A stretch of 64,000 nucleotides of DNA, from the NCBI GenBank assembly GCA_002428995.1, contig DIYJ01000003.1, positions 1 through 64,000 of the forward strand, given 5' to 3'. The position numbers were made by a program, and so were the translations under genes. The notes beneath the pieces were generated by a model. The model was not told the DNA's origin. It worked only from the letters and a program-made list of their open reading frames with translations, and did no database searches. This document shows, piece after piece, positions 19,801 to 26,616 of the stretch (position 1 is the stretch's first letter; every line of letters begins with the position of its first letter). The stretch comes from Flavobacteriales bacterium UBA6057. Lineage in GTDB: Bacteria; Bacteroidota; Bacteroidia; Flavobacteriales_G; Salibacteraceae.

Positions 19801-19868
19801 AGATGAAAGGGCAGTATGTCAATGGAACCAAGTTCTCCAAGGTTGGTGATGTAACCCTTTTGAGGTAG
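13824..19868 (+). CDS. Giant PKD-repeat surface protein with T9SS type B (gliding-motility-type) sorting domain
   Basis: The 2014-residue product has a signal peptide (RFRLFWALVVGLFTLDSFAQ) and about 22 PKD-like domains, each marked by a WDFGDG-type motif roughly every 80-90 residues; one copy near 18400 is degenerate (NIWTVGNNG). The C-terminus is a type B sorting domain (VPNAFTPSSTGGN, then YNRWGELIFETDELSRGWDGYY and KVGDVTLLR). Such proteins are exported by the T9SS and held at the cell surface, often through a PorP/SprF partner, as adhesins. The next two genes encode a PD40 protein and a PorP/SprF protein. ATG 13824 is preferred over 13758, which would bury the signal peptide. Part of the PKD array is a two-domain unit repeated with an exact 507-base period. 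Confidence 0.93.
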   Translation: MRFRLFWALVVGLFTLDSFAQCELFDGNGVMEANPTWVSCSGGDFTLFIQSNTTFGAYTVDWGDGSPLSTGTGLVPPNFISHTYTATTANYTVVFTETATGCVVTGLVVMEEPVNASIQIPIGGVTQVCAPGTIEFTNSSTDVSSNTVFTWDFGDGSPILTFGDTNAGQTIEHTYEQNTVNCVTAVTLTAENFCSFGNPTTAVFNPIQVFDIDDAQVTASEELLCYPDTVVHFDNTTNRNCVPQGNTVQRYEYWNFGDYWGQGVDSIIDWQPFLPPNRPGYDIAYPGIGTYTVMMIDSNQCGQDTAYVTVEIVDQPTAAVSSSDDTVCTGENITFFNNSFGGSNQHRINFGDGTGWFNINNSRNKSYNTAGTYTVLLAANINGGSASCTDTTSMQVVVLPSPDVDFSLTPAAACDSLTVSFVNTSTGGIQYDWDFDNGNTSTLQNPAPEFYGTPGAYTVTLTVTSSNGCVSDDTEDVNVYQTPVADFTAQNVCEDELASFIDNTTTGFGGGITSWLWSFGDAGNSTTTLQNPTFTYVDSGTFVISLAVTTANCTDTISDTISVEPRPIAAFTESDSVGCSPLPVMFTDFSTGAVNFFWDFGDGTTSMLQNPTHTFLHNGLTDTTFVVKLVSSSAFGCADSIYDTITVQGNPVAQFSSTAILDCAPLEVQFTDSSTGGVSVLWDFGDGSGSTLNNPAHTFQNTTQFITNYTVELAVIAANGCTDTATDFVTVYPEPLFNFNIVPDSGCSPLDVQFPVAVGAVVYDWDFGDGTTANGPSPSHTFVNNTTNDLNFTVQLIATSPFGCVDTVTGNVLVFPNPTAALAPVTAEGCEPLTVNFVNGSTGGTSFEWDFDDGNTSTSGATNLSHTYVNATNDTLFFDASLIAITDDGCRDTAFADIGVYRRVEASFSVPTDTCHPFTPSLTDLSTNPFAWSWDFDDGNTSTVQNPTHNFANTSLVPIVFDVNLEVANLEGCTDDTTISTQVFPKPTADFAPSDTAGCEPFDLVVTNNSVLNQQNFWDFGDGTTSTTAAGTINLTYPNPSNLPIVRTIELMVENQYGCRDTTSADVDVYSQIFASFAVPTVGCHPFTVTFSDSSINAVQYNWDFDDGATSAVSGPTHTFSNTTTAVQTFDVTLTVTNAEGCTDDSTITITVYPKPTAAFALSQNVGCEPLVVNFTNNSVLNQLNFWDLGDGTQNTSNATNFSHTYPNPTNTPIIRTVELMVENQFGCRDTLTEDIQIHSQIHADFSAPLEGCHPFNVNFTDLSTNAVQYDWDFGDGTLSNQTTPFHQFVNTTNLVQTFDVTMLVTNAEGCTDQITQTVTVHPKPSAGFQMSTNLGCEPLIVTFTNVSVLNDSSHWDFDNGLTSTSNGNSVQTTYTNPTNFAAFFDPELIVTTTFGCMDTFTNQLEVHPQIIAGFIIDSAICHPFNAQVQDLSVNAAQYDYDFGDMTGGSTQANPGHLYNNFSNVLETYTATQTVTNAEGCQDIATITVDVFPKPVSQFSIVSSPACHGEPVSILNQSTLNDINIWTVGNNGFPAIQNDPQIDTFFLNFTTNPQDIPFTLVVENNFGCRDTSESSITVFPEVEARFTVPDEGCSPFEATFTNLSSGGSLFTWDFGDGNQSFDDAPVHVFENTGDVDVTYQVVLTVTSQFNCTSTDTIPVLVRPKPDVLFTATPLTQRFPDATISLTNLTNPGPWSYAWDFADSTTSNEQSPGSHTYDTWGEYRVMLTGSTQFCEDTHSVLVIVEPPFPIADFELDTSGCAPVTIDFVNLSQYGVEFLWDFGDGGRSSSENPTYTYSFPGSYTVQLTVTGPGGQTSVELIVAAVEVFEQPVANFVYTPETVTVPTEPVNFINYSLLGDQYLWNFGDTNTSTAENPQHLYREPGTYFPELVVSNSFGCSDTFKSEIPLLASETGDVQVPNAFTPSSTGGNGGLYDPLSFDNHVFFPVVAGVTEEEYLLSIYNRWGELIFETDELSRGWDGYYRGKICQQDVYVWKMKGQYVNGTKFSKVGDVTLLR
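16566..17072 (+). repeat. PKD two-domain repeat, unit 1 (507 bases)
   Basis: The unit runs from the Cys codon of a CHPF motif to the next one. It contains a CHPF-type PKD domain followed by a GCEP-type domain whose Cys codon is at 16818. The length is 169 codons. Confidence 0.85.
17073..17579 (+). repeat. PKD two-domain repeat, unit 2 (507 bases)
   Basis: This is the second copy, with CHPF Cys at 17073 and GCEP Cys at 17325. The phase and length are identical to unit 1. Confidence 0.85.
17580..18086 (+). repeat. PKD two-domain repeat, unit 3 (507 bases)
   Basis: This is the third copy, with CHPF Cys at 17580 and GCEP Cys at 17832. The length is again exactly 169 codons. Confidence 0.85.
18087..18599 (+). 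repeat. PKD two-domain repeat, unit 4 (diverged)
   Basis: This is a fourth copy, with CHPF Cys at 18087 and a diverged second domain (ACHGEP, Cys at 18342) that has lost the WDFGDG motif. It is six bases longer than the others. Confidence 0.7.
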
Positions 19869-19869
19869 T

Positions 19870-21423
19870 ATGAGGCGGACATTCTTACTCCTTTTACTGC
19901 TCCCGCTCACACTTGTTGCTCAGTTCAATGACTCAAAAACGGATCAAAGGCTGATCAAGGACGCTCGGGCATCTTTTGAAGCAGGGGATTACGTTTCGGC
20001 TGCGTTGCTCTACGACAGCCTTTTGACCTTCTATCCTGAAAACGCGGAGTTTCACTATTTCGCAGGCATGTCCCGTTTCTCGTTGCGTACACGTCACTCC
20101 CAGGCATTGCCAGCATTGGAGCTGAGCGCAAACAAGGGCTATGAACGATCATACCTGCCACTCGCAATTTTGCACCACGAGCGTGGAAACCTCGATGCAG
20201 CAGAAAGCTTCTATTCGAAAGCAACCGAGGCAGGAATTGAGGATCAGGAAGCGCTGCTTTCTCGGAGGAAAATGCAGTTTGAGAACGCTGTGAAAGCGAA
20301 GAATCAGCCGCAGAACATTGGGTTGTTTCGGTTGGGAGATGCGATCAACAGCCCATTCATAGATCATACACCTTTCATCAGCTTCAACGACTCGCTCTTG
20401 ATCTTTACCTCCAGGCGGCCAGTGAATTCTAAGTCGGTGAGAGATGACAATGGTGAATACGATGAGAACATCTACATCTCCAGGCGAAGCGCTTCTGGCT
20501 GGGGAGAGGCTCAACCTTTGCCGGGAAATGTGAATGGAAGGTTGAACGATGCTGCAGCAGGCCTCTACCCGGATGAAGAAGCGATGGTCATTTTCAAAAC
20601 GGCCCGGAATCTTGAATCGAGCGACCTGTGGATGGCAGCACATGATCAGGAGAAAGGATGGAAGCTGGTCAAAAAACTGGAGCCTCCGTTGAACAGCAAT
20701 TTTATACAGTCGGGAACAGCCCTTGCCTCGGATGGAACGTTCATTTTAGCCAGTGATCGCCCCGGTGGATATGGTGGTATGGACCTCTACCGCGTGGTTC
20801 GGTTTGGGAATGGTGATTATAGCGAACCTGTCAATCTCGGACCTGAAATCAATACCGCTGCAGATGAGCGATCGCCTTACTTCCTAGCAGATGGCAAGAC
20901 ACTATATTTTTCGAGTAACCGAGGAGAGAGTATCGGTGGTTTTGACATCTTCAGCAGCCACTGGGTTCAGTCTGAGAAAAGGTGGTCGAAGCCACAAAAC
21001 ATAGGGTATCCGCTGAACTCGTTTCGCGATGATCTTCATTTGAGTGTTTCCCCCAAAGGCGGAGTATGCTACTTCGCCCGGAGCGATATGGACAATGCAG
21101 GCGACTACGATATCTACCGAGCCAACCTCCCCGGATTCAACATGGAGGCAAACATCATTCGTGGTGAGTTGGTGGACGCAGCGAGCGGCCAGACGATCGA
21201 TGAAGCGGAGCTCACGCTTTTTTCGGACGACTTCGCAGAAATCAAAGGCGTTTATCCTTGCAGGTATGGTAGGTTTTTCATCGTTTTGCTGCCCGGTGAA
21301 ACAGGTATTCTCGAAGTGACTTCTGATGGCTACGAACCATTTGAGCAAGCCATCGATTACGAGGAGCACGAAGGTATCTGGGAATTGAAAAAAAGGATTG
21401 AACTGACCGAGTCAAAGGAATGA
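19870..21423 (+). CDS. TPR and PD40 repeat protein, T9SS-associated
   Basis: The 517-residue product has a signal peptide (RRTFLLLLLLPLTLVAQ), an N-terminal TPR-like region (about 30-140, with ASFEAGDYVSAALLYDSLL), and about five PD40 beta-propeller repeats such as GTFILASDRPGGYGGMDLYRV and KTLYFSSNRGESIGGFDIF. A carboxypeptidase-regulatory-like domain closes the protein. Related proteins of the PorE/SprE/SprC type often end in an OmpA peptidoglycan-binding domain, which is absent here. It starts one base after the PKD gene stop and overlaps the SprF gene by four bases, so all three are co-translated. It probably sits in the periplasm and helps anchor or secrete the PKD protein. Confidence 0.85.
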   Translation: MRRTFLLLLLLPLTLVAQFNDSKTDQRLIKDARASFEAGDYVSAALLYDSLLTFYPENAEFHYFAGMSRFSLRTRHSQALPALELSANKGYERSYLPLAILHHERGNLDAAESFYSKATEAGIEDQEALLSRRKMQFENAVKAKNQPQNIGLFRLGDAINSPFIDHTPFISFNDSLLIFTSRRPVNSKSVRDDNGEYDENIYISRRSASGWGEAQPLPGNVNGRLNDAAAGLYPDEEAMVIFKTARNLESSDLWMAAHDQEKGWKLVKKLEPPLNSNFIQSGTALASDGTFILASDRPGGYGGMDLYRVVRFGNGDYSEPVNLGPEINTAADERSPYFLADGKTLYFSSNRGESIGGFDIFSSHWVQSEKRWSKPQNIGYPLNSFRDDLHLSVSPKGGVCYFARSDMDNAGDYDIYRANLPGFNMEANIIRGELVDAASGQTIDEAELTLFSDDFAEIKGVYPCRYGRFFIVLLPGETGILEVTSDGYEPFEQAIDYEEHEGIWELKKRIELTESKE

Positions 21424-22424
21424 GGAGTGCGTTGCTCATAGTTTCGATGGTGTGTGTGGCGCTGGCTCTGAAGGCTCAGGACCCCCAGTTTTCCCAATTC
21501 TACAGTGCGCCCATTTACCTCAACCCAGCGTTTGCTGGAAACACCCTCCAGGGGCGGACTGTGTTGAACTATCGCAACCAGTGGCCTGCGTTGCCCGCGA
21601 AGTATGTGTCGTTTGCGGCTTCCTTCGACTACAATTTCGCAGACTTGAACAGTGGCGTTGCACTCGCTCTTCAGCAAGATCGCGCAGGCAGTGCGGGGCT
21701 TCGCTACACCAACGTGGCTTTGCATTATGCCTACACCTTAAGAGTGAGTCGAAAACTGGCTTTTAAACCAGGGATCTACTACTCATTTACGTTTCGTGAT
21801 ATTGATTACGCTGAGCTTGTGTTTGGTGATCAGCTGATCTACAACAATCCTGCTTCGTTGTCTGCTTCTCAATTCAGTGCAGAGCCGGTTCGCTATCCCG
21901 ACCTTGGTGCCGGAGGGCTCTTTTACATGCGAAACTGGTGGGCCGGAGTTTCATTCCATCATGTGAACCAGCCGAATCAATCCCTCATCGACCAGGAAGC
22001 GCGCCTGCCCATGCGCTTCAGCATGCACGGTGGTTACAACCTGATTCTGACCCAGAACGTCAAGAAAAAGGAAATCTCAAGCCTCACGTTTGTGGCGAAC
22101 TATAAGTCACAAGGCCGATGGGATCAGCTGGATTTTGGAACCTATTTCAAGTACAAAATCGTGACGGCCGGGATGTTTTACCGCGGGGTGCCGATTTTCA
22201 AAAACAATGGCTTTGGGTATCCGAATCATGACGCGGTCATAGCTCTTTTGGGCGTTGAATACATGCAGATTGCCTTTGCCTATTCCTATGACCTGACTGT
22301 TTCAAGGCTGATCACCGATTCGGGTGGAGCTCACGAAGTGTCGTTGGTCTATGAGTTTGCGAATGATCGGGCGAAGCGGAGGAGAAGGAGAAGCCGCTTC
22401 CTGATTCCCTGCGCCAAGTTCTAA
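21420..22424 (+). CDS. PorP/SprF family outer-membrane protein
   Basis: The 334-residue product has the family signature right after the signal peptide: AQDPQFSQFYSAPIYLNPAF. The rest is a beta-barrel with alternating residues and conserved WAGVSFHHVNQPNQSL. Family members accompany T9SS type B cargo and are needed for its surface attachment. The order (type B cargo, PD40 protein, SprF) matches the sprB-type locus of gliding flavobacteria. A basic tail (KRRRRRSR) follows the last strands. The ATGA overlap with the previous gene shows coupling. The stop codon interlocks with the convergent rluD-like gene. Confidence 0.93.
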   Translation: MRSALLIVSMVCVALALKAQDPQFSQFYSAPIYLNPAFAGNTLQGRTVLNYRNQWPALPAKYVSFAASFDYNFADLNSGVALALQQDRAGSAGLRYTNVALHYAYTLRVSRKLAFKPGIYYSFTFRDIDYAELVFGDQLIYNNPASLSASQFSAEPVRYPDLGAGGLFYMRNWWAGVSFHHVNQPNQSLIDQEARLPMRFSMHGGYNLILTQNVKKKEISSLTFVANYKSQGRWDQLDFGTYFKYKIVTAGMFYRGVPIFKNNGFGYPNHDAVIALLGVEYMQIAFAYSYDLTVSRLITDSGGAHEVSLVYEFANDRAKRRRRRSRFLIPCAKF

Positions 22425-23473
22425 ACTTCGTACTCGCCTTTGTGCTTCACATAGTTTCTCCAGCGGTCCAATACCGTTTTCATATCCTCCGGCATTTCGC
22501 TGTCAAACTCCATCCATTCTTCGGTCACGGGATGTGTAAAACCGAGTGTTTTAGCGTGCAAAGCCTGTCGCGGTAAAATGCGAAAGTTGTTCTCTACAAA
22601 CTGCTTGTACTTGGTGAAGGTGGTGCCCTTCAGGATGCGATCTCCGTTGTAACGTACATCGCCAAAAAGTGTGTGGCCAATGTATTTCATATGCACCCTG
22701 ATCTGATGGGTGCGACCAGTGTCCAGCTTGCATTCCACCAGGGTCACATAGCCCAGGCGTTCCAACACCTTGTAGTGGGTAACAGCCATTTTCCCGTGAT
22801 CTCCGCCTGGATAGACCGTCATTTGCTTTCGGTCTTTGTGTGATCTGCCAATGTGCCCAGTGACGGTGCCCTCGTCTTCTTCCAGATCGCCCCAAACGAT
22901 GGCAAGGTAGCGCCTGCTCATAGTGCGATTGTAGAACTGGAGCGCCAGGCGCGTCAGCGCCACTTCAGATTTGGCGATCATCAGTAACCCTGTGGTATCC
23001 TTATCGATTCGGTGAACCAATCCTGGATAAGCGTTCGGATTAGTTGGATTCACTGGAAGGTTGGCAAAGTGATAGAGCAGTGCATTCACCAGTGTGCCCG
23101 AATAGTTTCCAAAGCCGGGATGTACCACCATTCCCGCAGGCTTGTTCACAATGATCAGGTGCTCATCTTCATGTACGATGTTGAGCGGAATGTCCTGTGG
23201 AATAAGCTCCAGTTCCCGCTTCGGATGTGAGAAAACGATGGAGATCTCATCCAGTGGTTTCACCTTGTAGCTCGGCTTAATAGCCTGGCCGTTTACGAGA
23301 ACGTTGCCATTCTTGGCTGCTTCAGCGATCTTGTTTCTGGATGTATTTGGAAGTCGGTCAATCAGGAATTTATCGATGCGTAGCAACGCCTGGCCTTCAT
23401 CTGCTATAACCCGGTGATGCTCGTAGGAATCTTCCTGTTCCTCGTCTTCAAATGATTCCTCTGCGTCTGTCAT
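22421..23473 (-). CDS. rluD: RluA/RluD-family 23S rRNA pseudouridine synthase
   Basis: The 350-residue product has an acidic N-terminal tail, an S4 RNA-binding domain (about 28-95, RIDKFLIDRLPNTSRNKIAEA), and a catalytic domain with GLVHRIDKDTTGLLMIAKS, whose HRID Asp is the nucleophile, and RTHQIRVHMKYIGHTLFGD. It converts uridines of 23S rRNA to pseudouridine in the cytoplasm. RluD is the best match, but RluA/RluC specificity cannot be excluded. It is the last gene of a minus-strand operon (PASTA protein, T9SS cargo, this gene), with a three-base gap to the upstream gene. Confidence 0.92.
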   Translation of the reverse strand: MTDAEESFEDEEQEDSYEHHRVIADEGQALLRIDKFLIDRLPNTSRNKIAEAAKNGNVLVNGQAIKPSYKVKPLDEISIVFSHPKRELELIPQDIPLNIVHEDEHLIIVNKPAGMVVHPGFGNYSGTLVNALLYHFANLPVNPTNPNAYPGLVHRIDKDTTGLLMIAKSEVALTRLALQFYNRTMSRRYLAIVWGDLEEDEGTVTGHIGRSHKDRKQMTVYPGGDHGKMAVTHYKVLERLGYVTLVECKLDTGRTHQIRVHMKYIGHTLFGDVRYNGDRILKGTTFTKYKQFVENNFRILPRQALHAKTLGFTHPVTEEWMEFDSEMPEDMKTVLDRWRNYVKHKGEYEV

Positions 23474-23476
23474 GTC

Positions 23477-25705
23477 TTATGGCTTCCCTACTACCAGGCG
23501 TGCCGTGCTTGCGCGCCCTGTGTAAGAATCGGTGAAGCGCAAGATATAGAGACCGTTCGGGATATGGCCGGCAGGCACCTGAGGATTGGCCGCGGAAACA
23601 GTTCGTGTATCCACCAATCGTCCTTCAATGCTGTAGATTTCCAGTGTTCCAAAATCATTTTCACCTGTAAACTGAACGGTGAACTGATCTACGGCCGGGT
23701 TTGGATAAACGTTGAACTTCTTCGCCATGTTCTTCAGCTTCTTCGTCCCCACAGGGTAGAGGGAGTTGCCAAAGTCAGGACGCATCATCAAAGAGCCTTT
23801 CACTTCTGCCGGATACCAGACCCCGCTCACCTGATAGAACAGATTCTCAGAAGAGTTGGTATTGACATCATAGCCGATGTAAATCTTCGTAGGCTCGATT
23901 TGCTGGTAGCCAATGTAGAAGGTTCCATTCACCACCACAGGCTCTTCCAATTCATAGCGAACGAACTCGTTCGCATTGGTGTAAGTCGCATCCCGGGTAA
24001 ACTCCGATTCAAAGATTGGAGTCGTGTTGATGTCATCGCTCCACACAATGAGCTTCATGGGAAGATTCGGATTGTCATCGTGTTCACCTTGCGGGAAATT
24101 GAAGCGAATCGCCTTCAAGGTATCCGTCACCGGGGTTACAAATCTGTAGGCCAGCTTAAGTCCTGCTCCCGTTAGCGTGTATGCCATTTCCGCGGTCCCG
24201 TCATCGTAGGCGTAATAGTCGTGGAACGAATAGCGATTGATGATGGTGTCGTTCTCGATGTCGCTGTTGCCATTGGCCGTGGCATTGATGAATGACTTTC
24301 CGAAGAAGTTCGCATTTGTCGTTCCCAGATCCGGGAAGATCTGCGTTTCAGCAAGCGGTATCGACTCGCTGAAAATGGATTGCTCATCCACGTTTGGATA
24401 GCTGTTTGAAACCGTGCTTACGATCACTCCATCGCTCGTGCTCACCTCTGAAACGATCGGGCTTACGTTCAACTGCTCAGGCCCAAGGTTCCGGATCGAA
24501 AAGTCAATCTCAGAGCGCTGAAGCTGATCCCACGCCTCCAGGTAATGGTTGTAAGGCACCGAAGTGTAAGACTCAAGGTAGCTCACCGGGCCCTGAAGGA
24601 AGGCCACATCAAAGATGGTGTCTCCGGTGAGTGTATCCCTGTTCTGGTCAACTCTTACGTAGTCAATATGCCAATGGTCCAGACTGCCAGAGAGAGTAGC
24701 ATAGTTGCGGAAGCGAAACTTAAATCCACCGCGCAGGTATTCTCCTCCATCAATGGGAACATAGATCTGCTCAGAGAAGGTGCTGTCGTCCAAAATCACA
24801 CCACCTGCGCTCCACACGCGCGACCATTCATCATCCTCTGGCGCATAAAACTCGAGGATCAGAGAATCCACCGGGTTGGGAATGTTCCCAAATCCACCTG
24901 CCTGGTAGGAAAAGGTGATGTACACATTCACCATTTCGGAGTCGATCGCGAGGGGCTTAGATTCCAGTTCGTCAGCAAAACCGTAGGTCTCAGGATCGCT
25001 GATGTCGTAGGGATAGCCTGCTGCATCTGTTCCATCCAGAGTGGCAACGCCCTGGGTGAGCATGTTTCTCGCAAAGCTGTTGTTGATGAAGGCGCCACGG
25101 TCACCGGTGTCTTGCACTGGTGTTACCCACAGCGTCTTGTCGTCTGCTACGTTGAACAGCGTATCCGAGCTGTTGCGCTGTGTGTATTCAGCCGGAAGTG
25201 TATCGAAGGAAACGATACCAAGCGCCTCGTCAAATTCAGAAATGATGTTCGTCCAAACGATGGTTGTATCAATGCTCTCACCCGTCACCAGGTCGAACCG
25301 AACCAATTCCAGCGCAGGAGTGGCTTCAAACTCTACGGTACCATTCAGGTATTTAAAGGAATTGAAGGTCGTATCGTAGCGTGCGCTGAATGTATCCGGA
25401 TGGTCTTCACTTACCTCGAACGCATAAGTCACCAGAGGCGTGACATTATCATCGCTCTTGCTGGCATTGTAGCGTTTCATCCGGTCTTTCGCGAAGTCAT
25501 CGAAGAAAGGAAGTGGCAAGGTGTCGATCACGTAATTGAACTCACCGATTTCCACGTCTCGGGATGCTGATTTAAGCTTCTGTTGATCTTGGTAGCGCTC
25601 CAGCAACACAGAGTTGTGGCGCAAGCTTTCCAGCGATTCCTGGGCGAAGGTGAACTGAGCTGCCAACAGCAGGCAGACAATGATGGGGAACAAATAGGGT
25701 CTCAT
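23477..25705 (-). CDS. Large secreted protein with T9SS type A sorting domain
   Basis: The 742-residue product has a signal peptide (RPYLFPIIVCLLLAAQFTFA) and a C-terminal type A sorting domain (KKFNVYPNPAVDQFTVQF to STARLVVGKP). The middle is rich in beta structure, Asp and Thr. It includes jelly-roll-like segments (LILEFYAPEDDEWSRVWSAG, HWHIDYVRVDQNRD) typical of extracellular adhesion or carbohydrate-binding regions. No catalytic motif is recognised, so the function is unknown. It is sandwiched in an operon: its start overlaps the stop of the PASTA gene by four bases, and the pseudouridine synthase follows. Confidence 0.88.
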   Translation of the reverse strand: MRPYLFPIIVCLLLAAQFTFAQESLESLRHNSVLLERYQDQQKLKSASRDVEIGEFNYVIDTLPLPFFDDFAKDRMKRYNASKSDDNVTPLVTYAFEVSEDHPDTFSARYDTTFNSFKYLNGTVEFEATPALELVRFDLVTGESIDTTIVWTNIISEFDEALGIVSFDTLPAEYTQRNSSDTLFNVADDKTLWVTPVQDTGDRGAFINNSFARNMLTQGVATLDGTDAAGYPYDISDPETYGFADELESKPLAIDSEMVNVYITFSYQAGGFGNIPNPVDSLILEFYAPEDDEWSRVWSAGGVILDDSTFSEQIYVPIDGGEYLRGGFKFRFRNYATLSGSLDHWHIDYVRVDQNRDTLTGDTIFDVAFLQGPVSYLESYTSVPYNHYLEAWDQLQRSEIDFSIRNLGPEQLNVSPIVSEVSTSDGVIVSTVSNSYPNVDEQSIFSESIPLAETQIFPDLGTTNANFFGKSFINATANGNSDIENDTIINRYSFHDYYAYDDGTAEMAYTLTGAGLKLAYRFVTPVTDTLKAIRFNFPQGEHDDNPNLPMKLIVWSDDINTTPIFESEFTRDATYTNANEFVRYELEEPVVVNGTFYIGYQQIEPTKIYIGYDVNTNSSENLFYQVSGVWYPAEVKGSLMMRPDFGNSLYPVGTKKLKNMAKKFNVYPNPAVDQFTVQFTGENDFGTLEIYSIEGRLVDTRTVSAANPQVPAGHIPNGLYILRFTDSYTGRASTARLVVGKP

Positions 25706-26511
25706 TTCAACAGTGCTTTGATCGAATCAAGGTTCACTTCCGGAACCTCCTCTTTGTTAGACGTCAAGAATACGTTGACAGGTGAGCCCTGTGGAACTTC
25801 TTTACTTCCCGGTTCCGGATCGGTGCGATAGACCAGTGCGCTGAGTGTATCTTCCTTTGTTTCACATTCAGGACATGGACTCGCTCCAAGGTTCAGCCCG
25901 CTCATGTTGAGCAGCTGCTTTGCTTCTTCAGGGGAGAGACCATAAAGCACTGGGATGCTGACCAATTCACCGTCTTCATCCATACCGACCTCCAGATCGA
26001 TGGTAATGCCTTCCCGGGTTCGGTCACCGGGTTTTAATTCCTCGCCCTTATGACTCATTCCAACAACGCAATCAGAACACATGCTTGGAATGTAAGTGAG
26101 CTCTCCAATGTTGTAGCCATAGGATTTGAGCTTGGCTTCCGATAGGGCTAAGGTTTGGTCCAGGATGTTAGGGACTTTCACCATTTCGGCAGTGTAACGC
26201 GATAAGGTCAGGTATATTTTCCGGCCTTCTTTTGCATTTGCACCGGGCAAAGGATCTTGCTTGATGACCATTCCTCCCGGTAGTCCAGGAGTGTAAGCAG
26301 AGTCTATAATGCTGTCTCGGAGTTGAAGCTGAAATAGAAAAGCTTCTGCTTCTACAATATCCATCTCATTCAAATCAGGCACTTCTACCACCTTGTCAGG
26401 CATGGTGTAGCTCAACAGGTAGAAGTATGCACCCGCCACCACTCCTACCACTACGATGAGTGCCAGAACGATTTGTATCAGCAGCGTGCGTGAGAAAAGA
26501 AACTTGAACAT
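25702..26511 (-). CDS. Membrane-anchored PASTA-domain protein
   Basis: The 269-residue product has an N-terminal membrane anchor (LLIQIVLALIVVVGVVAGAY, about residues 9-30) and three PASTA domains on the periplasmic side (starting near VVEVPDLNEMD, MVKVPNILDQT and LVSIPVLYGLS). PASTA domains bind muropeptides or beta-lactams; here no kinase is attached. Two CxxC pairs are present (MCSDC and PCPEC). Neighbourhood with ddl fits a role in peptidoglycan assembly. The ATG at 26511 is chosen because it places the membrane anchor at the terminus; the longer frame to 26679 overlaps the divergent epimerase gene. Confidence 0.85.
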   Translation of the reverse strand: MFKFLFSRTLLIQIVLALIVVVGVVAGAYFYLLSYTMPDKVVEVPDLNEMDIVEAEAFLFQLQLRDSIIDSAYTPGLPGGMVIKQDPLPGANAKEGRKIYLTLSRYTAEMVKVPNILDQTLALSEAKLKSYGYNIGELTYIPSMCSDCVVGMSHKGEELKPGDRTREGITIDLEVGMDEDGELVSIPVLYGLSPEEAKQLLNMSGLNLGASPCPECETKEDTLSALVYRTDPEPGSKEVPQGSPVNVFLTSNKEEVPEVNLDSIKALLK

Positions 26512-26520
26512 AAGAGCGGC

Positions 26521-26528
26521 CAAAGATA
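26521..26528 (-). promoter_or_regulatory. Possible -7 promoter box before the PASTA operon
   Basis: The minus-strand sequence TATCTTTG matches TAnnTTTG. It lies nine bases before the ATG at 26511, so the leader would be very short. No -33 element is evident at the normal spacing. Confidence 0.2.
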
Positions 26529-26616
26529 GCTTCAAAAATTCGTGGACGAATACCGAATTGGAAGCCCAGATAAGCGATAAATAACCATTTTTGACGCGAT
26601 CAAGGAAATTACCAGG

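Noticed and set aside
24545..25570. A 341-codon plus-strand ORF
   Set aside because: It is antisense to the T9SS cargo gene, which has a signal peptide and sorting domain; the antisense product shows no domain.
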